64,000 nucleotides of DNA from AP-15 sp963755435 (GTDB lineage Bacteria; Pseudomonadota; Alphaproteobacteria; ATCC43930; CGMCC-115725): positions 1-64,000 of the forward strand of contig CAVWJX010000003.1 of assembly GCA_963755435.1 (NCBI GenBank). The letters run 5' to 3'. Below are positions 45,463 through 58,443 of the stretch, piece after piece. The translations under genes were made by a program, and so were the position numbers. The notes under the pieces were generated by a model that saw nothing but the letters and a program-made list of their open reading frames with translations, was not told the DNA's origin and ran no database searches. The number at the start of each line of letters is the position of its first letter. Position 1 is the stretch's first letter.

Positions 45463-46596
45463 ATGGCCGAGCAGCACGAGTCACGGCAGCGCTACACCGC
45501 CAATCTTCAGGGCGAGGTCGACAGCGCCGCACTCTATGAGACCTTGTCCAAGGCCGAGAAAAACCCGCAGCTGGCTCAGGTCTATGCCCGGCTCGCGGCA
45601 ATCGAGGCGGCCCATGCCCAATTCTGGCAGCGCCAGATCGCCGCGCTCGGCCAGCGCGTGCCGCAGCTGCGGCCCGGCTTCCGGACCCGCGCGCTCGAGT
45701 GGCTGGCGCGGCGCTTTGGCCCGGCCTTTGTGCTGCCGACGGTCAACACCCTCGAGCAGATGGACAGCGGCGCCTACGCAGCGCAGCCCGAGGCGGTGGC
45801 CGGCGGGCTGCCCGCGGCCGAGCGCTCGCATGCGCGGATCATCGAGGCGCTGGCCTCGCCGGCGCCGGCCGGGTTCAGCGGCCCGACCCTGGCGCGGCTC
45901 GAAGGCCGGCACCGCGGCATGGGCGGCAACGCCTTGCGCGCCGCCGTGCTGGGGGCAAATGACGGGCTCGTCTCCAATTTGAGCCTGGTCATGGGCGTGG
46001 CCGGTGCCGATATGGCGGCGCGCACGATCCTCGTCACCGGCTTGGCAGGCCTGTTGGCCGGGTCGTGTTCGATGGCGCTCGGCGAATGGCTGTCGGTCAA
46101 TACCGCGCGCGAATCCGCGCAGCGCCAGATCGACACCGAAGCGGCCGAATTGGAACAGGTCCCCGACGAGGAGCAAGAGGAACTCGCGCTGATCTATCAG
46201 GCAAAGGGCGTGCCTGAAGAGCTGGCCAAAACCCTTTCCCGCCAGCTGATCGCCAACAAGAAGACTGCGCTCGACACCCTGGTACGCGAAGAGTTGGGGA
46301 TCGACCCTAATGACCTTGGTGGCTCGGCCTGGGTCGCCGCGGGCACCTCGTTCATGCTGTTCGCGCTTGGCGCGATCTTTCCGGTCGCGCCCTATTTCGT
46401 CCTGTCCGGGCTGCCGGCGGTGATCGCGAGCCTGGCCGCGAGCAGCCTTGCCCTGCTGGCGATCGGCGGCGGCACCGCACTCTTTACCGGGCGCGGAGTG
46501 GCGTTTTCGGCAGCCCGCCAACTGGCGGTCGGGCTTGCCGCAGCCGGCGTTACCTTTGGCATCGGTAAACTGATCGGCATCGCCGTCGTCGGCTGA
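45463..46596 (+). CDS. mbfA: MbfA-like ferritin/VIT1 fusion, iron exporter
   Basis: The 377-residue protein joins a ferritin-like domain (about 1-150) to a VIT1/CCC1 transporter domain. In the first part, EVDSAALYETLSKAEKNPQL and RLAAIEAAHAQFW carry Glu and His spaced as in diiron proteins. The second part begins GNALRAAVLGANDGLVSNLS and continues with five membrane helices. Residues in the loop include VPDEEQEELALIYQAKGVPE. The known member MbfA from Bradyrhizobium and Agrobacterium exports iron and protects against peroxide and acid stress; its gene is repressed by Irr. I found no clear iron-box upstream. The ribosome binding site AAAGGGACAGGCTG precedes the ATG. Confidence 0.9.
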   Translation: MAEQHESRQRYTANLQGEVDSAALYETLSKAEKNPQLAQVYARLAAIEAAHAQFWQRQIAALGQRVPQLRPGFRTRALEWLARRFGPAFVLPTVNTLEQMDSGAYAAQPEAVAGGLPAAERSHARIIEALASPAPAGFSGPTLARLEGRHRGMGGNALRAAVLGANDGLVSNLSLVMGVAGADMAARTILVTGLAGLLAGSCSMALGEWLSVNTARESAQRQIDTEAAELEQVPDEEQEELALIYQAKGVPEELAKTLSRQLIANKKTALDTLVREELGIDPNDLGGSAWVAAGTSFMLFALGAIFPVAPYFVLSGLPAVIASLAASSLALLAIGGGTALFTGRGVAFSAARQLAVGLAAAGVTFGIGKLIGIAVVG

Positions 46597-46691
46597 CGCT
46601 GCACCAAGCTAAACCGAGCGCGGTCAGTGCTCCGGCGCATTCAGATGGCGCCGCCGGCCCTGTGCCGGGCATTGAGCCGCAACTGGTGGAT

Positions 46692-46710
46692 GGTCGGGAC
46701 AAGCCCGGCC
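46692..46710 (+). repeat. Single hairpin related to the 43.4-kb repeat
   Basis: GGTCGGG-ACAAG-CCCGGCC forms a 7-bp stem with one G-T pair and the same ACAAG loop as the second hairpin at 43477-43499. It lies between two convergent genes. Confidence 0.65.
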
Positions 46711-46732
46711 GTAACCGCTACACGTCTTTGCC

Positions 46733-47398
46733 TTAATGACGCCGCGCGATGAATTCGGCCCGCGCGAGCTGCCGCCGTAGCGACAGCCGTTGGGCAACTG
46801 ACAGCGGGCGCCGCGCACCGTCGAACGGCACCGCGCCGCCGTCGAACAGCAACAGATTTTCGAGCCCGCCCGCGTCGAGCGACCAGTTGCGCACCGGCCC
46901 AGTGTCGATGTGGATAAAGCCCGAATGCGGATACCAGCCGACCCCGCCACGGCGCATCGCGCGCGCCGCCGCCATCGCGTCGGCGAGCCTTGAACCGATC
47001 GAGATGTCGAGCGCGCGGCCATACATGTGCTGGCTGTTCTCGGCTACCCCGAACATCGTGCGCGCCAGCATCGCGTTGGTCGCCGGCGTGCGATAGGCGG
47101 AGAGGATCGTCGCCTTGCCCTCTCCGACCGCGTCGAGAATGTCGGCCAGGAAATCGATGACCCCGACATCCATCCGCGCCTCCGCGCCGCAATGGAAATC
47201 GCGCAGAAAGACGCACAGCTCCTGCATTACCCGCGGGATCGGGCCCTTATCGTCGCGATAGGCGCCGTCAAACGTCTCGCCGGTATGGGGATTGGTGAGC
47301 TGCAGCCGGCGCAGTGCCAGCGGACGCGGCACCGCTCGCGCCACCCTGGGCCACGCCGCCCACCCGGCGGCCATTGCAAGAAGCAGACGCCGATCCAT
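46733..47398 (-). CDS. DUF882/YcbK-type periplasmic peptidase-like protein
   Basis: The 221-residue protein has an N-terminal signal with arginines (MDRRLLLAMAAGWAAWPRVARA) and a DUF882 domain in the M15-like peptidase class. Recognisable parts are LQLTNPHTGETFDGAYRDDK, ELCVFLRDFHCG, KATILSAYRTPATNAMLART, SQHMYGRALDISIG and GWYPHSGFIHIDTGPVR. His and Asp in SQHMYGRALDI plus His in FIHIDTG are the expected metal ligands. The family includes murein endopeptidases, so it may trim peptidoglycan. It is likely exported, perhaps by Tat. No operon partner. Confidence 0.85.
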   Translation of the reverse strand: MDRRLLLAMAAGWAAWPRVARAVPRPLALRRLQLTNPHTGETFDGAYRDDKGPIPRVMQELCVFLRDFHCGAEARMDVGVIDFLADILDAVGEGKATILSAYRTPATNAMLARTMFGVAENSQHMYGRALDISIGSRLADAMAAARAMRRGGVGWYPHSGFIHIDTGPVRNWSLDAGGLENLLLFDGGAVPFDGARRPLSVAQRLSLRRQLARAEFIARRH

Positions 47399-47532
47399 CC
47401 CGGCGCGGAGGATACCGCGAATCGCCGAGCGAGTTCACCCGCCAAATTGCGACCGGCCAAATGGCGACATGGTCATAGCCAATTCGCGATTGGGATCGCG
47501 CAGGCTTCTGGCTCGAGGCTGGAGAACGACGA

Positions 47533-47841
47533 TCAACTCTCGAAGCGCAGAATTTCGACGCAAGGCGGCTGGGTCAGAATCTCGCTGAAGGCATGCATCC
47601 AGTTCCCGGTTTCCTCGGTTGAGCCGACGCCGTGGCTGCGGAATTGATCGAGCTGATCGAGCCCTTTCAATTCGACCTCGAACTGCAATGCCGGGCCGGC
47701 GCCGGGACCGCGCGTCAGCGGCACCAGCAGTCGGGCGTTAAGCCCGTTGGCGCGCGCGGCGTCGACCTCGCGCTGAATGAAATCGACCGCGCGCTGGCGG
47801 TTCGTCGGCAGCACGTCATAGGAAAAGCGAGCGAGATACAT
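47533..47841 (-). CDS. Hypothetical protein of 102 residues
   Basis: A short protein starting MYLARFSYDVLPTNRQRAVD and ending EILTQPPCVEILRFES. GGGAG lies 7 bases before the ATG at 47841. The sequence FIQREVDAARANGLNARLLV and FEVELKGLDQLDQFRSHG reads like a small ferredoxin-like or NIPSNAP-like fold. This is only an impression. I do not recognise the family. The frame continues upstream to 47940 without a convincing start. Confidence 0.55.
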   Translation of the reverse strand: MYLARFSYDVLPTNRQRAVDFIQREVDAARANGLNARLLVPLTRGPGAGPALQFEVELKGLDQLDQFRSHGVGSTEETGNWMHAFSEILTQPPCVEILRFES

Positions 47842-48051
47842 CGCATAACTCCCAAAGCCGGGCGGCGTATCGGCGCTTGCGCAAGCGTCCCAATATCGGC
47901 CGTCCTCTTCGTCAACACGCGGGCTTGCCGCCCGATGCACGGGAGCCGTCGATTTATCGCGATTTCCAGCGGGCGCGCGGGGCTTGGGGCGACCGCGGCC
48001 GCCGCATGGGGATGCCCCGAATGCTGCGAACGGGAAGCCGCCGCGCAGTAC

Positions 48052-51818
<3,767 letters not shown>

Positions 51819-51822
<4 letters not shown>

Positions 51823-52091
51823 ATCCCCGGCATGTCGCAGCGGAACGCGAGCAGCAGGCGCATTACGTCGTGGTCGAGCGCGCGCGGCGGTGACGCCTGG
51901 CCGGTCACCCAGTCGAACAAATCAGCGTCGGCGCATTCGAGCAGCGCCTCGTAGCGGTCGAGCTGGGCCCGGTCGAAGCCGGCGAGATGAGCTTCGGCAA
52001 AGCGGCCGAGAATGAGGTCGCTCTCACGGGTGCCGCGATGCCAAGACCGGAACATCAGGCGTTTGCGGCGGATTTCGCAGGGGAATGTCAC
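51819..52091 (-). CDS. sdhE: FAD assembly factor SdhE
   Basis: An 90-residue member of the SdhE/Sdh5 family, which helps attach FAD to succinate dehydrogenase and fumarate reductase flavoproteins. The family motif R-G-x-x-E lies in FRSWHRGTRESDL near residue 20. The remaining helices (GRFAEAHLAGFDRAQLDRYE) and the acidic LLECADADLFDWVTG are typical. Its stop overlaps the mfd start, and recG diverges upstream. The same recG/sdhE-mfd arrangement is common in alphaproteobacteria. Confidence 0.92.
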
Positions 52092-52176
52092 TCGGGCGCT
52101 CTTGGCGGTGTGCGTGGAGGGATATAGAGATCCCTGGGCGCGGTGTCAGCCTGAACCTCTTTCGCTCAAACCCGAT

Positions 52177-54255
52177 ATGCGTCCGGCCATCCTCGACCGA
52201 CTGTTCGCTCAAGTGACCGCACTGCCCGGCATCGGGCCGCAGCTCGCCCGGCTGTTCGGGCGGCTGGCCGGGCCGCTCGTCGTCGACCTCTTATGGCATC
52301 TGCCCTGCGGCATCGTCGACCGCCGTGCTTCGCCGCCGGTCCGCGATCTGGCGCCGGACCAGATCGCGACCGTCCGGGTCCGGGTGGAAGCGCACGAGCC
52401 CGGCACCGGGCGCAGGCCATACCGGGTGTTTTGCGCCGACGACAGCGGCACCCTGGTGCTGGTGTATTTCAACGTCAAAAGCGACTATCTGGCCCGCCTC
52501 TTCCCCATCGGCGCCGAGCGGATCGTCAGCGGCCGGATTGAGTTCTACAATGGCATGGCGCAGATGCCGCACCCCGACCTGGCGCTGCGCCCCGATGAGC
52601 TCGACCGGCTGAAGCCGATCGAGCCGGTCTATCCGCTAACCGCCGGGCTGGCACCGCGCCTGGTGCAGCGCTCGATCGCGGCGGCGCTCGACCGGCTTCC
52701 TGATTTGCCCGAATGGATCGACCCCGCGCTGGGCCAGGCTCGTGGCTGGCCCGGCTGGGCCGACGCCCTGCGCCGGGTTCATTCGCCGGCGAGCGAGGCC
52801 GAGCTGTTCCCGGGGGAGCCGGCGCGCGAGCGGCTCGCCTATGACGAGGTGTTCGCCAGCCAGCTCGCGGTGGCCCTGGTGCGCGCCCGCCGCCAGCGCC
52901 GGCCGGGCCGGGCGACGGTCGGCTCGGGGGCGCTCGCCGCCAGAGTCGAAGCCGGGCTCGGCTTTGCCATGACCGGCGCGCAGAGGCTGGCAATCGCCGA
53001 GATCAGCGCCGAGATGGCGCGGCCCTGTCGGATGATGCGGCTCTTGCAAGGCGATGTCGGCAGCGGCAAGACCGTGGTCGCGCTGATGGCGATGCTGAGC
53101 GCGGTCGAGAGCGGTGCCCAGGCCGCGCTGATGGCGCCGACCGAGATCCTGGCCCGGCAGCATCAGGCGACCCTGCGCCGGCTGGCGGGTCCGGCCGGAG
53201 TTGAAATCGGCCTCCTGACCGGGCGCGAAAAGGGCCGCGGGCGCGGCGCGATCCTGGCCAGCCTCGCCTCGGGCTTCACCCCGATCGTGGTCGGGACCCA
53301 TGCCCTCCTGCAGCCGGACGTCGCTTTTCGCGACCTCGCCCTCGTCGTGATCGATGAGCAGCATCGCTTTGGCGTCGGGCAGCGGCTGGCGCTCGCCGAG
53401 AAGGGTAGCAACGCCGACACCTTGCTGATGAGCGCCACCCCGATCCCGCGCACCCTGATGATGACCGCCTATGGCGATCTCGACGTCTCGCGCCTCGATC
53501 AAAAGCCGCCGGGGCGGCAGGCGATCGACACCCGCACAGTGGCGCTCGAACGCCTCGATGAGGTGGCGGCGGCAGTCGGCCGGGCGCTTGCGCAGGGCGC
53601 CAAGGCCTATTGGATCTGCCCGCTGGTCGACGAATCCGAGGAATCCGATCTGGCCGCCGCGCGCGAGCGCCATAAGTCGCTGGAAAGATTGGCACCGGGG
53701 CGGGTCGGTCTGGTCCACGGCCGGATGAAGACGATCGAGAAGGACCGGGTCATGGCCGGGTTCGCCGGCGAGGCGATCGACCTCTTGGTCGCGACCACGG
53801 TGATCGAGGTCGGGGTCGACGTCCCGGCGGCGACGGTCATGGTCATCGAGCACGCCGAGCGCTTTGGCCTCGCCCAGCTGCATCAACTGCGCGGCCGCAT
53901 CGGGCGCGGCGACAAGCCCTCGACCTGCCTGTTGCTGTACCAGTCGCCGCTCGGCGAGGTGGCGCGGCAGCGGCTCTCGACCCTGCGCGAGACCGATGAT
54001 GGGTTTCGCATCGCCGAGGAGGATCTCAAGCTGCGCGGCGCCGGCGAGGTCCTGGGCACCCGGCAGAGCGGCTTGCCGACCCTGCGGCTCGCCGATCCCG
54101 CCGCCCACGCCGAACTGGTCGCCATCGCCCATGACGACGCCCGCCTCGTCCTCGACCGCGACCCGAACCTCGAGAGCGCCCGCGGCCGGGCCTTGCGCAT
54201 CCTGCTCTACCTGTTCCGCCGCGACGAGGCCGCGCAATACCTGCGCGCCGGATGA
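52177..54255 (+). CDS. recG: ATP-dependent DNA helicase RecG
   Basis: RecG, 692 residues, remodels stalled forks and recombination intermediates. An N-terminal wedge/OB domain (about 50-150, DLLWHLPCGIVDRRA and GTLVLVYFNVKSDYLA) precedes the helicase motor. The motor has Walker A in QGDVGSGKTVVALMAM, DEQH in VVIDEQHRFGVGQRLAL, SATPIPRTLMMTAYGDLDVS and the GRIGRGDKPSTCLLLY segment. The start at 52177 gives the usual N-terminus MRPAILDRLFAQVTALPGIG. The gene is divergent from sdhE-mfd. Confidence 0.96.
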   Translation: MRPAILDRLFAQVTALPGIGPQLARLFGRLAGPLVVDLLWHLPCGIVDRRASPPVRDLAPDQIATVRVRVEAHEPGTGRRPYRVFCADDSGTLVLVYFNVKSDYLARLFPIGAERIVSGRIEFYNGMAQMPHPDLALRPDELDRLKPIEPVYPLTAGLAPRLVQRSIAAALDRLPDLPEWIDPALGQARGWPGWADALRRVHSPASEAELFPGEPARERLAYDEVFASQLAVALVRARRQRRPGRATVGSGALAARVEAGLGFAMTGAQRLAIAEISAEMARPCRMMRLLQGDVGSGKTVVALMAMLSAVESGAQAALMAPTEILARQHQATLRRLAGPAGVEIGLLTGREKGRGRGAILASLASGFTPIVVGTHALLQPDVAFRDLALVVIDEQHRFGVGQRLALAEKGSNADTLLMSATPIPRTLMMTAYGDLDVSRLDQKPPGRQAIDTRTVALERLDEVAAAVGRALAQGAKAYWICPLVDESEESDLAAARERHKSLERLAPGRVGLVHGRMKTIEKDRVMAGFAGEAIDLLVATTVIEVGVDVPAATVMVIEHAERFGLAQLHQLRGRIGRGDKPSTCLLLYQSPLGEVARQRLSTLRETDDGFRIAEEDLKLRGAGEVLGTRQSGLPTLRLADPAAHAELVAIAHDDARLVLDRDPNLESARGRALRILLYLFRRDEAAQYLRAG

Positions 54256-54296
54256 TGGTGCCCGGTCCGCGGCGCCAGCGGCGAACGAGCCAGGGC

Positions 54297-55673
54297 CTAT
54301 TCGGCCGCGAGCTTCGGCCGGACGGTCTTCTCGCGCATCGTCACGAATTCCTCGGCGGCACTCGGATGAATGCCGACTGTCTGGTCGAACTGCCGCTTGG
54401 TGGCGCCGCATTTGATTGCGATCGCCACCCCTTGGACGATCTCGGGCGCGTCGGGGCCGAGCATGTGGCAGCCGAGCACCCGGTCGTTTTTGGCGTCGAC
54501 GACAAGTTTCATCAGGGTGCGCTCGTCGCGCCCGGACAGGGTGTTCTTCATCGGCTTGAAGCGGGCGCTGTAGATGTCGATCTCACCGACTTCCCGCCGC
54601 GCTTCCTCCTCGGTCAGCCCGACCGTGCCAATCGGCGGCTGGCTGAACACCGCGGTTGGCACATCCTTGTGGTCCATCCTGATCGGGTTGTTGTTGTAGA
54701 GGGTTTCGGCGATGGCGCGGCCCTCGCCGATCGCCACCGGGGTCAGGTTGAGCCGGTCGGTCACGTCGCCGACTGCGTAGATGTTGGGCACCGTCGAACG
54801 CTGCCACTCGTCGACGATGACCGCGCCCTCATGGTTCATCTCGACGCCGATCTCGGCGAGGCCGAGTCGGCGCGTATTCGGCTTGCGCCCGGTCGCGTAC
54901 ATGACCAAGTCGGCCGAGATCTCCTGGCCATGCGTCGTAAAGATCGAGTAGCCCTCGTGCGCTGCCTTGTCGATGCGGGCAACCTGGGTGCGGGTATGGA
55001 TCTCGATGCCGCGGCCGCGCATCTCCTGGGCAAGGGCCACGCGCAAATCGTCATCAAAACCGTAGAGCAATTCTTCGCGGCGGATGATCTCGACGACCTC
55101 CGAGCCGAAGCCGTTGAAGATGCCGGCGAACTCGACCGCGATATAGCCGCCGCCGACAATCGCGATGCGGCGCGGCAGACGGGGCAGGTCGAGCGCCTCA
55201 TTCGACGAGATCACATGCTCGATGCCGGGGATGTCGGGCACGGTCGGATGGCCGCCGACCGCGATCATGATCTTGTCGGCGGTGTAGGTCTTGCCGGCGA
55301 CTTCGACCGTGTGCGGATCGCAAACGATGCCGCGGCCGTCGACGATCTCGACGCCGCTGTTGTTCAACATATTGATGTAGATCTGCGACAGACGCCCGAT
55401 CTCGTTGTCCTTGGCGGCGATCAGGCTCGGCCAGTCGAACCGCGCCGGTGGCACGGTCCAGCCGAAGCCGGCGGCGTCGGCGAACGCCTCGGCGAATTGG
55501 GCGCCATAAACCAACAGCTTTTTCGGCACGCAGCCGCGCAGCACGCAGGTGCCGCCGACACGCAGTTCCTCGCAGATTCCGACGCGCGCGCCATAAGCGG
55601 CGGCACGGCGCGAACCGGCGACGCCGCCCGAGCCGGCGCCGATCGTGAACAGGTCGAAATCATAGCGCGGCAT
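54297..55673 (-). CDS. gor: Glutathione-disulfide reductase
   Basis: A 458-residue flavoprotein that reduces oxidised glutathione with NADPH. The FAD site is FTIGAGSGGVAGSRRAA, and the redox disulfide is in GGTCVLRGCVPKKLL. The NADPH region is IVGGGYIAVEFAGIFNGFG and the catalytic His-Glu of the partner subunit is in VGIHPSAAEEFVTMR. Length and motifs distinguish it from dihydrolipoamide dehydrogenase, which has a different active-site spacing. No operon partner. An in-frame start exactly at 55673 gives the normal MPRYDFDLF end. Confidence 0.94.
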   Translation of the reverse strand: MPRYDFDLFTIGAGSGGVAGSRRAAAYGARVGICEELRVGGTCVLRGCVPKKLLVYGAQFAEAFADAAGFGWTVPPARFDWPSLIAAKDNEIGRLSQIYINMLNNSGVEIVDGRGIVCDPHTVEVAGKTYTADKIMIAVGGHPTVPDIPGIEHVISSNEALDLPRLPRRIAIVGGGYIAVEFAGIFNGFGSEVVEIIRREELLYGFDDDLRVALAQEMRGRGIEIHTRTQVARIDKAAHEGYSIFTTHGQEISADLVMYATGRKPNTRRLGLAEIGVEMNHEGAVIVDEWQRSTVPNIYAVGDVTDRLNLTPVAIGEGRAIAETLYNNNPIRMDHKDVPTAVFSQPPIGTVGLTEEEARREVGEIDIYSARFKPMKNTLSGRDERTLMKLVVDAKNDRVLGCHMLGPDAPEIVQGVAIAIKCGATKRQFDQTVGIHPSAAEEFVTMREKTVRPKLAAE

Positions 55674-55787
55674 GGGCAGGTCACTCCGTCATCGCGAGCT
55701 TGTCGATGTTCTGGTTGTCACAACCGGGTCGACGTCGCAAGCTCCGGCCGAAAGGGATTCGGAAAAAATGCTGGGAGGAGGTCGACG

Positions 55788-56408
55788 ATGGCGTCGTCAA
55801 CAGAGGGTCCTGCGGTCGACCGGCACGATTGGCATTCGTCCGGCTATGTCGACGAATGGATCGCACGTGACCGGCAGCGCGACGACGAACGGCGCGCGCG
55901 CCTGCGGGATATGTTGTCCTATGCGCCCCATGCGGCGAATGCCGAAATCGCGGTGCTCGATGTCGGCGGCGGCTATGGCGTCGTAACCGAGGAAGTGCTG
56001 CGCGCCTTTCCCCGCGCCACGGTCACGTTGCAGGACTATTCGCAGCCAATGCTCGACCGCGCGCGCGAGCGGCTGGCCTCGCATGGGGGCCAGATTCACT
56101 ACGCGGCCGGCGATTTGCGCGAACCGGAGTGGGTTCGGCAGGTCGGCGGCCCGTTCGACCTTGTCGTCTCGGCGATCGCCATCCACAATTTGCGCGATCT
56201 CGGCGCCATTGCCGCATGCTATCGGGCGATCGCCGGGTTGATCAGAGCCGACGGCGTGTTTCTCGATTATGATCTGTTCGATCTGATCGGCGGCCTCGAC
56301 CAGCAGCTGCGGACTGTCGAGGAGGCCGGCTTTGCCAAGGTCGGGTGCATCTGGCGGCAGCCGCCGCTCGCCATCATCCGGGCGCGCGAGCCGCGCGGGG
56401 TGTGCTGA
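55788..56408 (+). CDS. SAM-dependent methyltransferase
   Basis: This 206-residue class I methyltransferase shows motif I in IAVLDVGGGYGVVTEEVL near residue 52, the acidic end of strand 2 in TVTLQDYSQPMLDRAR, and motif IV in FDLVVSAIAIHNLRDL. GGAGGAGG precedes the ATG. The substrate cannot be predicted. It is divergent from gor and lies 142 bp upstream of the peroxidase-encapsulin pair on the same strand. A functional link to the nanocompartment is possible but unsupported. Confidence 0.8.
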   Translation: MASSTEGPAVDRHDWHSSGYVDEWIARDRQRDDERRARLRDMLSYAPHAANAEIAVLDVGGGYGVVTEEVLRAFPRATVTLQDYSQPMLDRARERLASHGGQIHYAAGDLREPEWVRQVGGPFDLVVSAIAIHNLRDLGAIAACYRAIAGLIRADGVFLDYDLFDLIGGLDQQLRTVEEAGFAKVGCIWRQPPLAIIRAREPRGVC

Positions 56409-56550
56409 AGCTGGCCTCGAAGCGGCCGCGATGGTGCATTGCACGGTTGCGCGCGGCAGCTGTTTATCGCATGGTCGCCACCGAGAAAAGGGCATTTTCG
56501 ACCGGCGCGATCACGCCGCCCGCGGGGGATCGACCAATGACATCCAGCCG

Positions 56551-57615
56551 ATGACTGCGCCCGGAGCGGCGGCGGGACCGCGCGCGCTGACCCAGCTACT
56601 GTCGATGGAGCTGACCCGCGCCGCGATTTTTCTGGTGGTCACCCTCGGTACCGGCCCTGAGCCGGAAGCGGCGCTGCGATCGTTGTGCGCGGATTTCGGG
56701 GCACTGCTGCGCACCGTGGGCTTTCGCGATCTCGAAGGCAGATTGTCCTGTGTCGTCGGCTTCGGATCGGCGGTTTGGGACCGCCTGTTCGGCGTACCAC
56801 GTCCAGCCGAGCTGCACCCGTTCCGGGAATTCGGCGCACCGCCCCGCCGGGCCGTCGCCACGCCGGGCGACATCCTGTTTCACATCCGGGCCCAGCGTAT
56901 GGATCTCTGCTTTGAATTCGCCACACAGATCATGACGCGTCTGGGCAGCGCGGTGGCGGTGGCGGACGAGGTGCACGGTTTCGGCTATTTCGATCAGCGC
57001 GATCTGCTGGGCTTTGTCGACGGCACTGAAAATCCGCAGGGCGAGGCGGCGTTCGATGCCGTGCTGGTCGGCGAGGAGGATGAAGGATTTACCGGCGGCA
57101 GTTACATCGTCGTGCAGAAGTACCTGCACGATCTTGCGGCCTGGAACGCATTGCCGACCGAGGCGCAGGAACGCATCATCGGCCGCCAGAAATTATCCAA
57201 TGTCGAGCTCGATGCCGCGGTCAAGCCGAGCTTTGCCCATAACGAGCTGACCAAGATCGTCGAGAACGGCGAGGAGGTCAAAATCGTCCGCGACAACATG
57301 CCGTTTGGCGAGGCCGGCAAGGGCGAGTTCGGCACCTATTTCATCGGCTACAGCCGCTCGCCGCAAACCATCGAGCAGATGCTCGAAAACATGTTCGAAG
57401 GCCGCCCGCCCGGAAATTACGACCGCATTCTCGATTTCAGCCGCGCCGTGACCGGTAACCTGTTCTTTGCCCCGACCGCGGCGTTTCTGGAGAATGTGAG
57501 CCTCGATCCACCGGCCCCGGCCGCAGCCCCACCGGCCGATGCCCCGCCGCCCGCGCCGTCGGTGCGCGACGGTTCGCTCGGCATCGGCTCCCTCAAAGAG
57601 AGGCCCCGCCAATGA
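56551..57615 (+). CDS. DyP-type haem peroxidase, encapsulin cargo
   Basis: A 354-residue dye-decolourising peroxidase. The signature GFVDGTENP with catalytic Asp157 is intact. The haem-ligand His230 lies in AVKPSFAHNELT, and Arg269 lies in TYFIGYSRS. A Pro/Ala-rich flexible linker (319-337) leads to the C-terminal segment DGSLGIGSLKE (340-350). That segment matches the known targeting peptide that docks cargo inside encapsulin shells. The gene overlaps the encapsulin start by ATGA. The enzyme would reduce peroxides, using an unknown donor, inside the compartment. I start at 56551, typical for the family; the frame is open further upstream. Confidence 0.94.
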   Translation: MTAPGAAAGPRALTQLLSMELTRAAIFLVVTLGTGPEPEAALRSLCADFGALLRTVGFRDLEGRLSCVVGFGSAVWDRLFGVPRPAELHPFREFGAPPRRAVATPGDILFHIRAQRMDLCFEFATQIMTRLGSAVAVADEVHGFGYFDQRDLLGFVDGTENPQGEAAFDAVLVGEEDEGFTGGSYIVVQKYLHDLAAWNALPTEAQERIIGRQKLSNVELDAAVKPSFAHNELTKIVENGEEVKIVRDNMPFGEAGKGEFGTYFIGYSRSPQTIEQMLENMFEGRPPGNYDRILDFSRAVTGNLFFAPTAAFLENVSLDPPAPAAAPPADAPPPAPSVRDGSLGIGSLKERPRQ

Positions 57616-58421
57616 ACAACCTGCACCGCGAGCTGGCGCCTGTTTCCGACATGGCCTGGGCGCAGATCGAGGAAGAGGCCTCGCGCACCTTGAAGCGTTA
57701 TCTAGCCGGCCGGCGCGTCGTCGATGTCGAGGGGCCGGGCGGGACCATCCTTTCGGCGGTCGGCACCGGCCATCTGCGCAATATCGCGGCCCCCGCCGAC
57801 GGGGTCCTGGCCCGCCAGCGCGAGGTGAAGCCGCTGGTCGAACTGCGCGTGCCGTTCGAACTCGACCGCCAGATGATCGACGACGTCGAGCGCGGCGCCA
57901 ACGATTCCGACTGGCAGCCGGCCAAGGACGCCGCCAAGAAGATTGCCTTCGCCGAGGACGCTGCGATTTTCGACGGCTATGGCGCGGCCAACATCGAGGG
58001 CATCCGTCAGGGCACCAGCAACCCGGTTATGACGCTGCCAGGTGATGTGCGCAATTATCCCGACGCGATCGCCGAGGCCTTGACCCAGCTGCGTCTGGTC
58101 GGGGTCAACGGACCCTATCGGGTGGTGCTCGGCGCCGACGCCTACACCGCAGTCAACGAGGGCCGCGATTACGGCTACCCGGTGCTGCAGCACATCAAAC
58201 GGATCGTCGAGACCGAGATCGTCTGGGCCCCGGCGATCGCCGGGGCGTTTGTTCTGACTACCCGCGGCGGCGATTTCGACCTGCATATCGGCCAGGATTT
58301 TTCGATCGGCTATCTCTCCCACACCGCCGCCGCCGTGCGCCTCTATCTGCAGGAGACCTTCACCTTTCTGTTGCTGACCGCCGAAGCCGCGGTCGGCCTG
58401 ATGCCGGCAGCGGCGACATAA
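57612..58421 (+). CDS. Encapsulin shell protein (family 1)
   Basis: The 269-residue protein is a family 1 encapsulin, a phage HK97-like fold protein that assembles into a hollow shell of about 60 or more subunits. Family landmarks are the start MNNLHRELAPVSDMAWAQIE, the DGVLARQREVKPLVELRVPF segment, DAAIFDGYGAANIEGI, and the C-terminal part with QDFSIGYLSHTAAAVRLYLQ. Overlap with the DyP gene and the cargo peptide at the end of DyP identify the pair as a peroxidase nanocompartment. Such shells are thought to protect the cell from oxidative stress. Confidence 0.95.
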   Translation: MNNLHRELAPVSDMAWAQIEEEASRTLKRYLAGRRVVDVEGPGGTILSAVGTGHLRNIAAPADGVLARQREVKPLVELRVPFELDRQMIDDVERGANDSDWQPAKDAAKKIAFAEDAAIFDGYGAANIEGIRQGTSNPVMTLPGDVRNYPDAIAEALTQLRLVGVNGPYRVVLGADAYTAVNEGRDYGYPVLQHIKRIVETEIVWAPAIAGAFVLTTRGGDFDLHIGQDFSIGYLSHTAAAVRLYLQETFTFLLLTAEAAVGLMPAAAT

Positions 58422-58443
58422 ACCACCGCGGGTGCGTCCGGCC

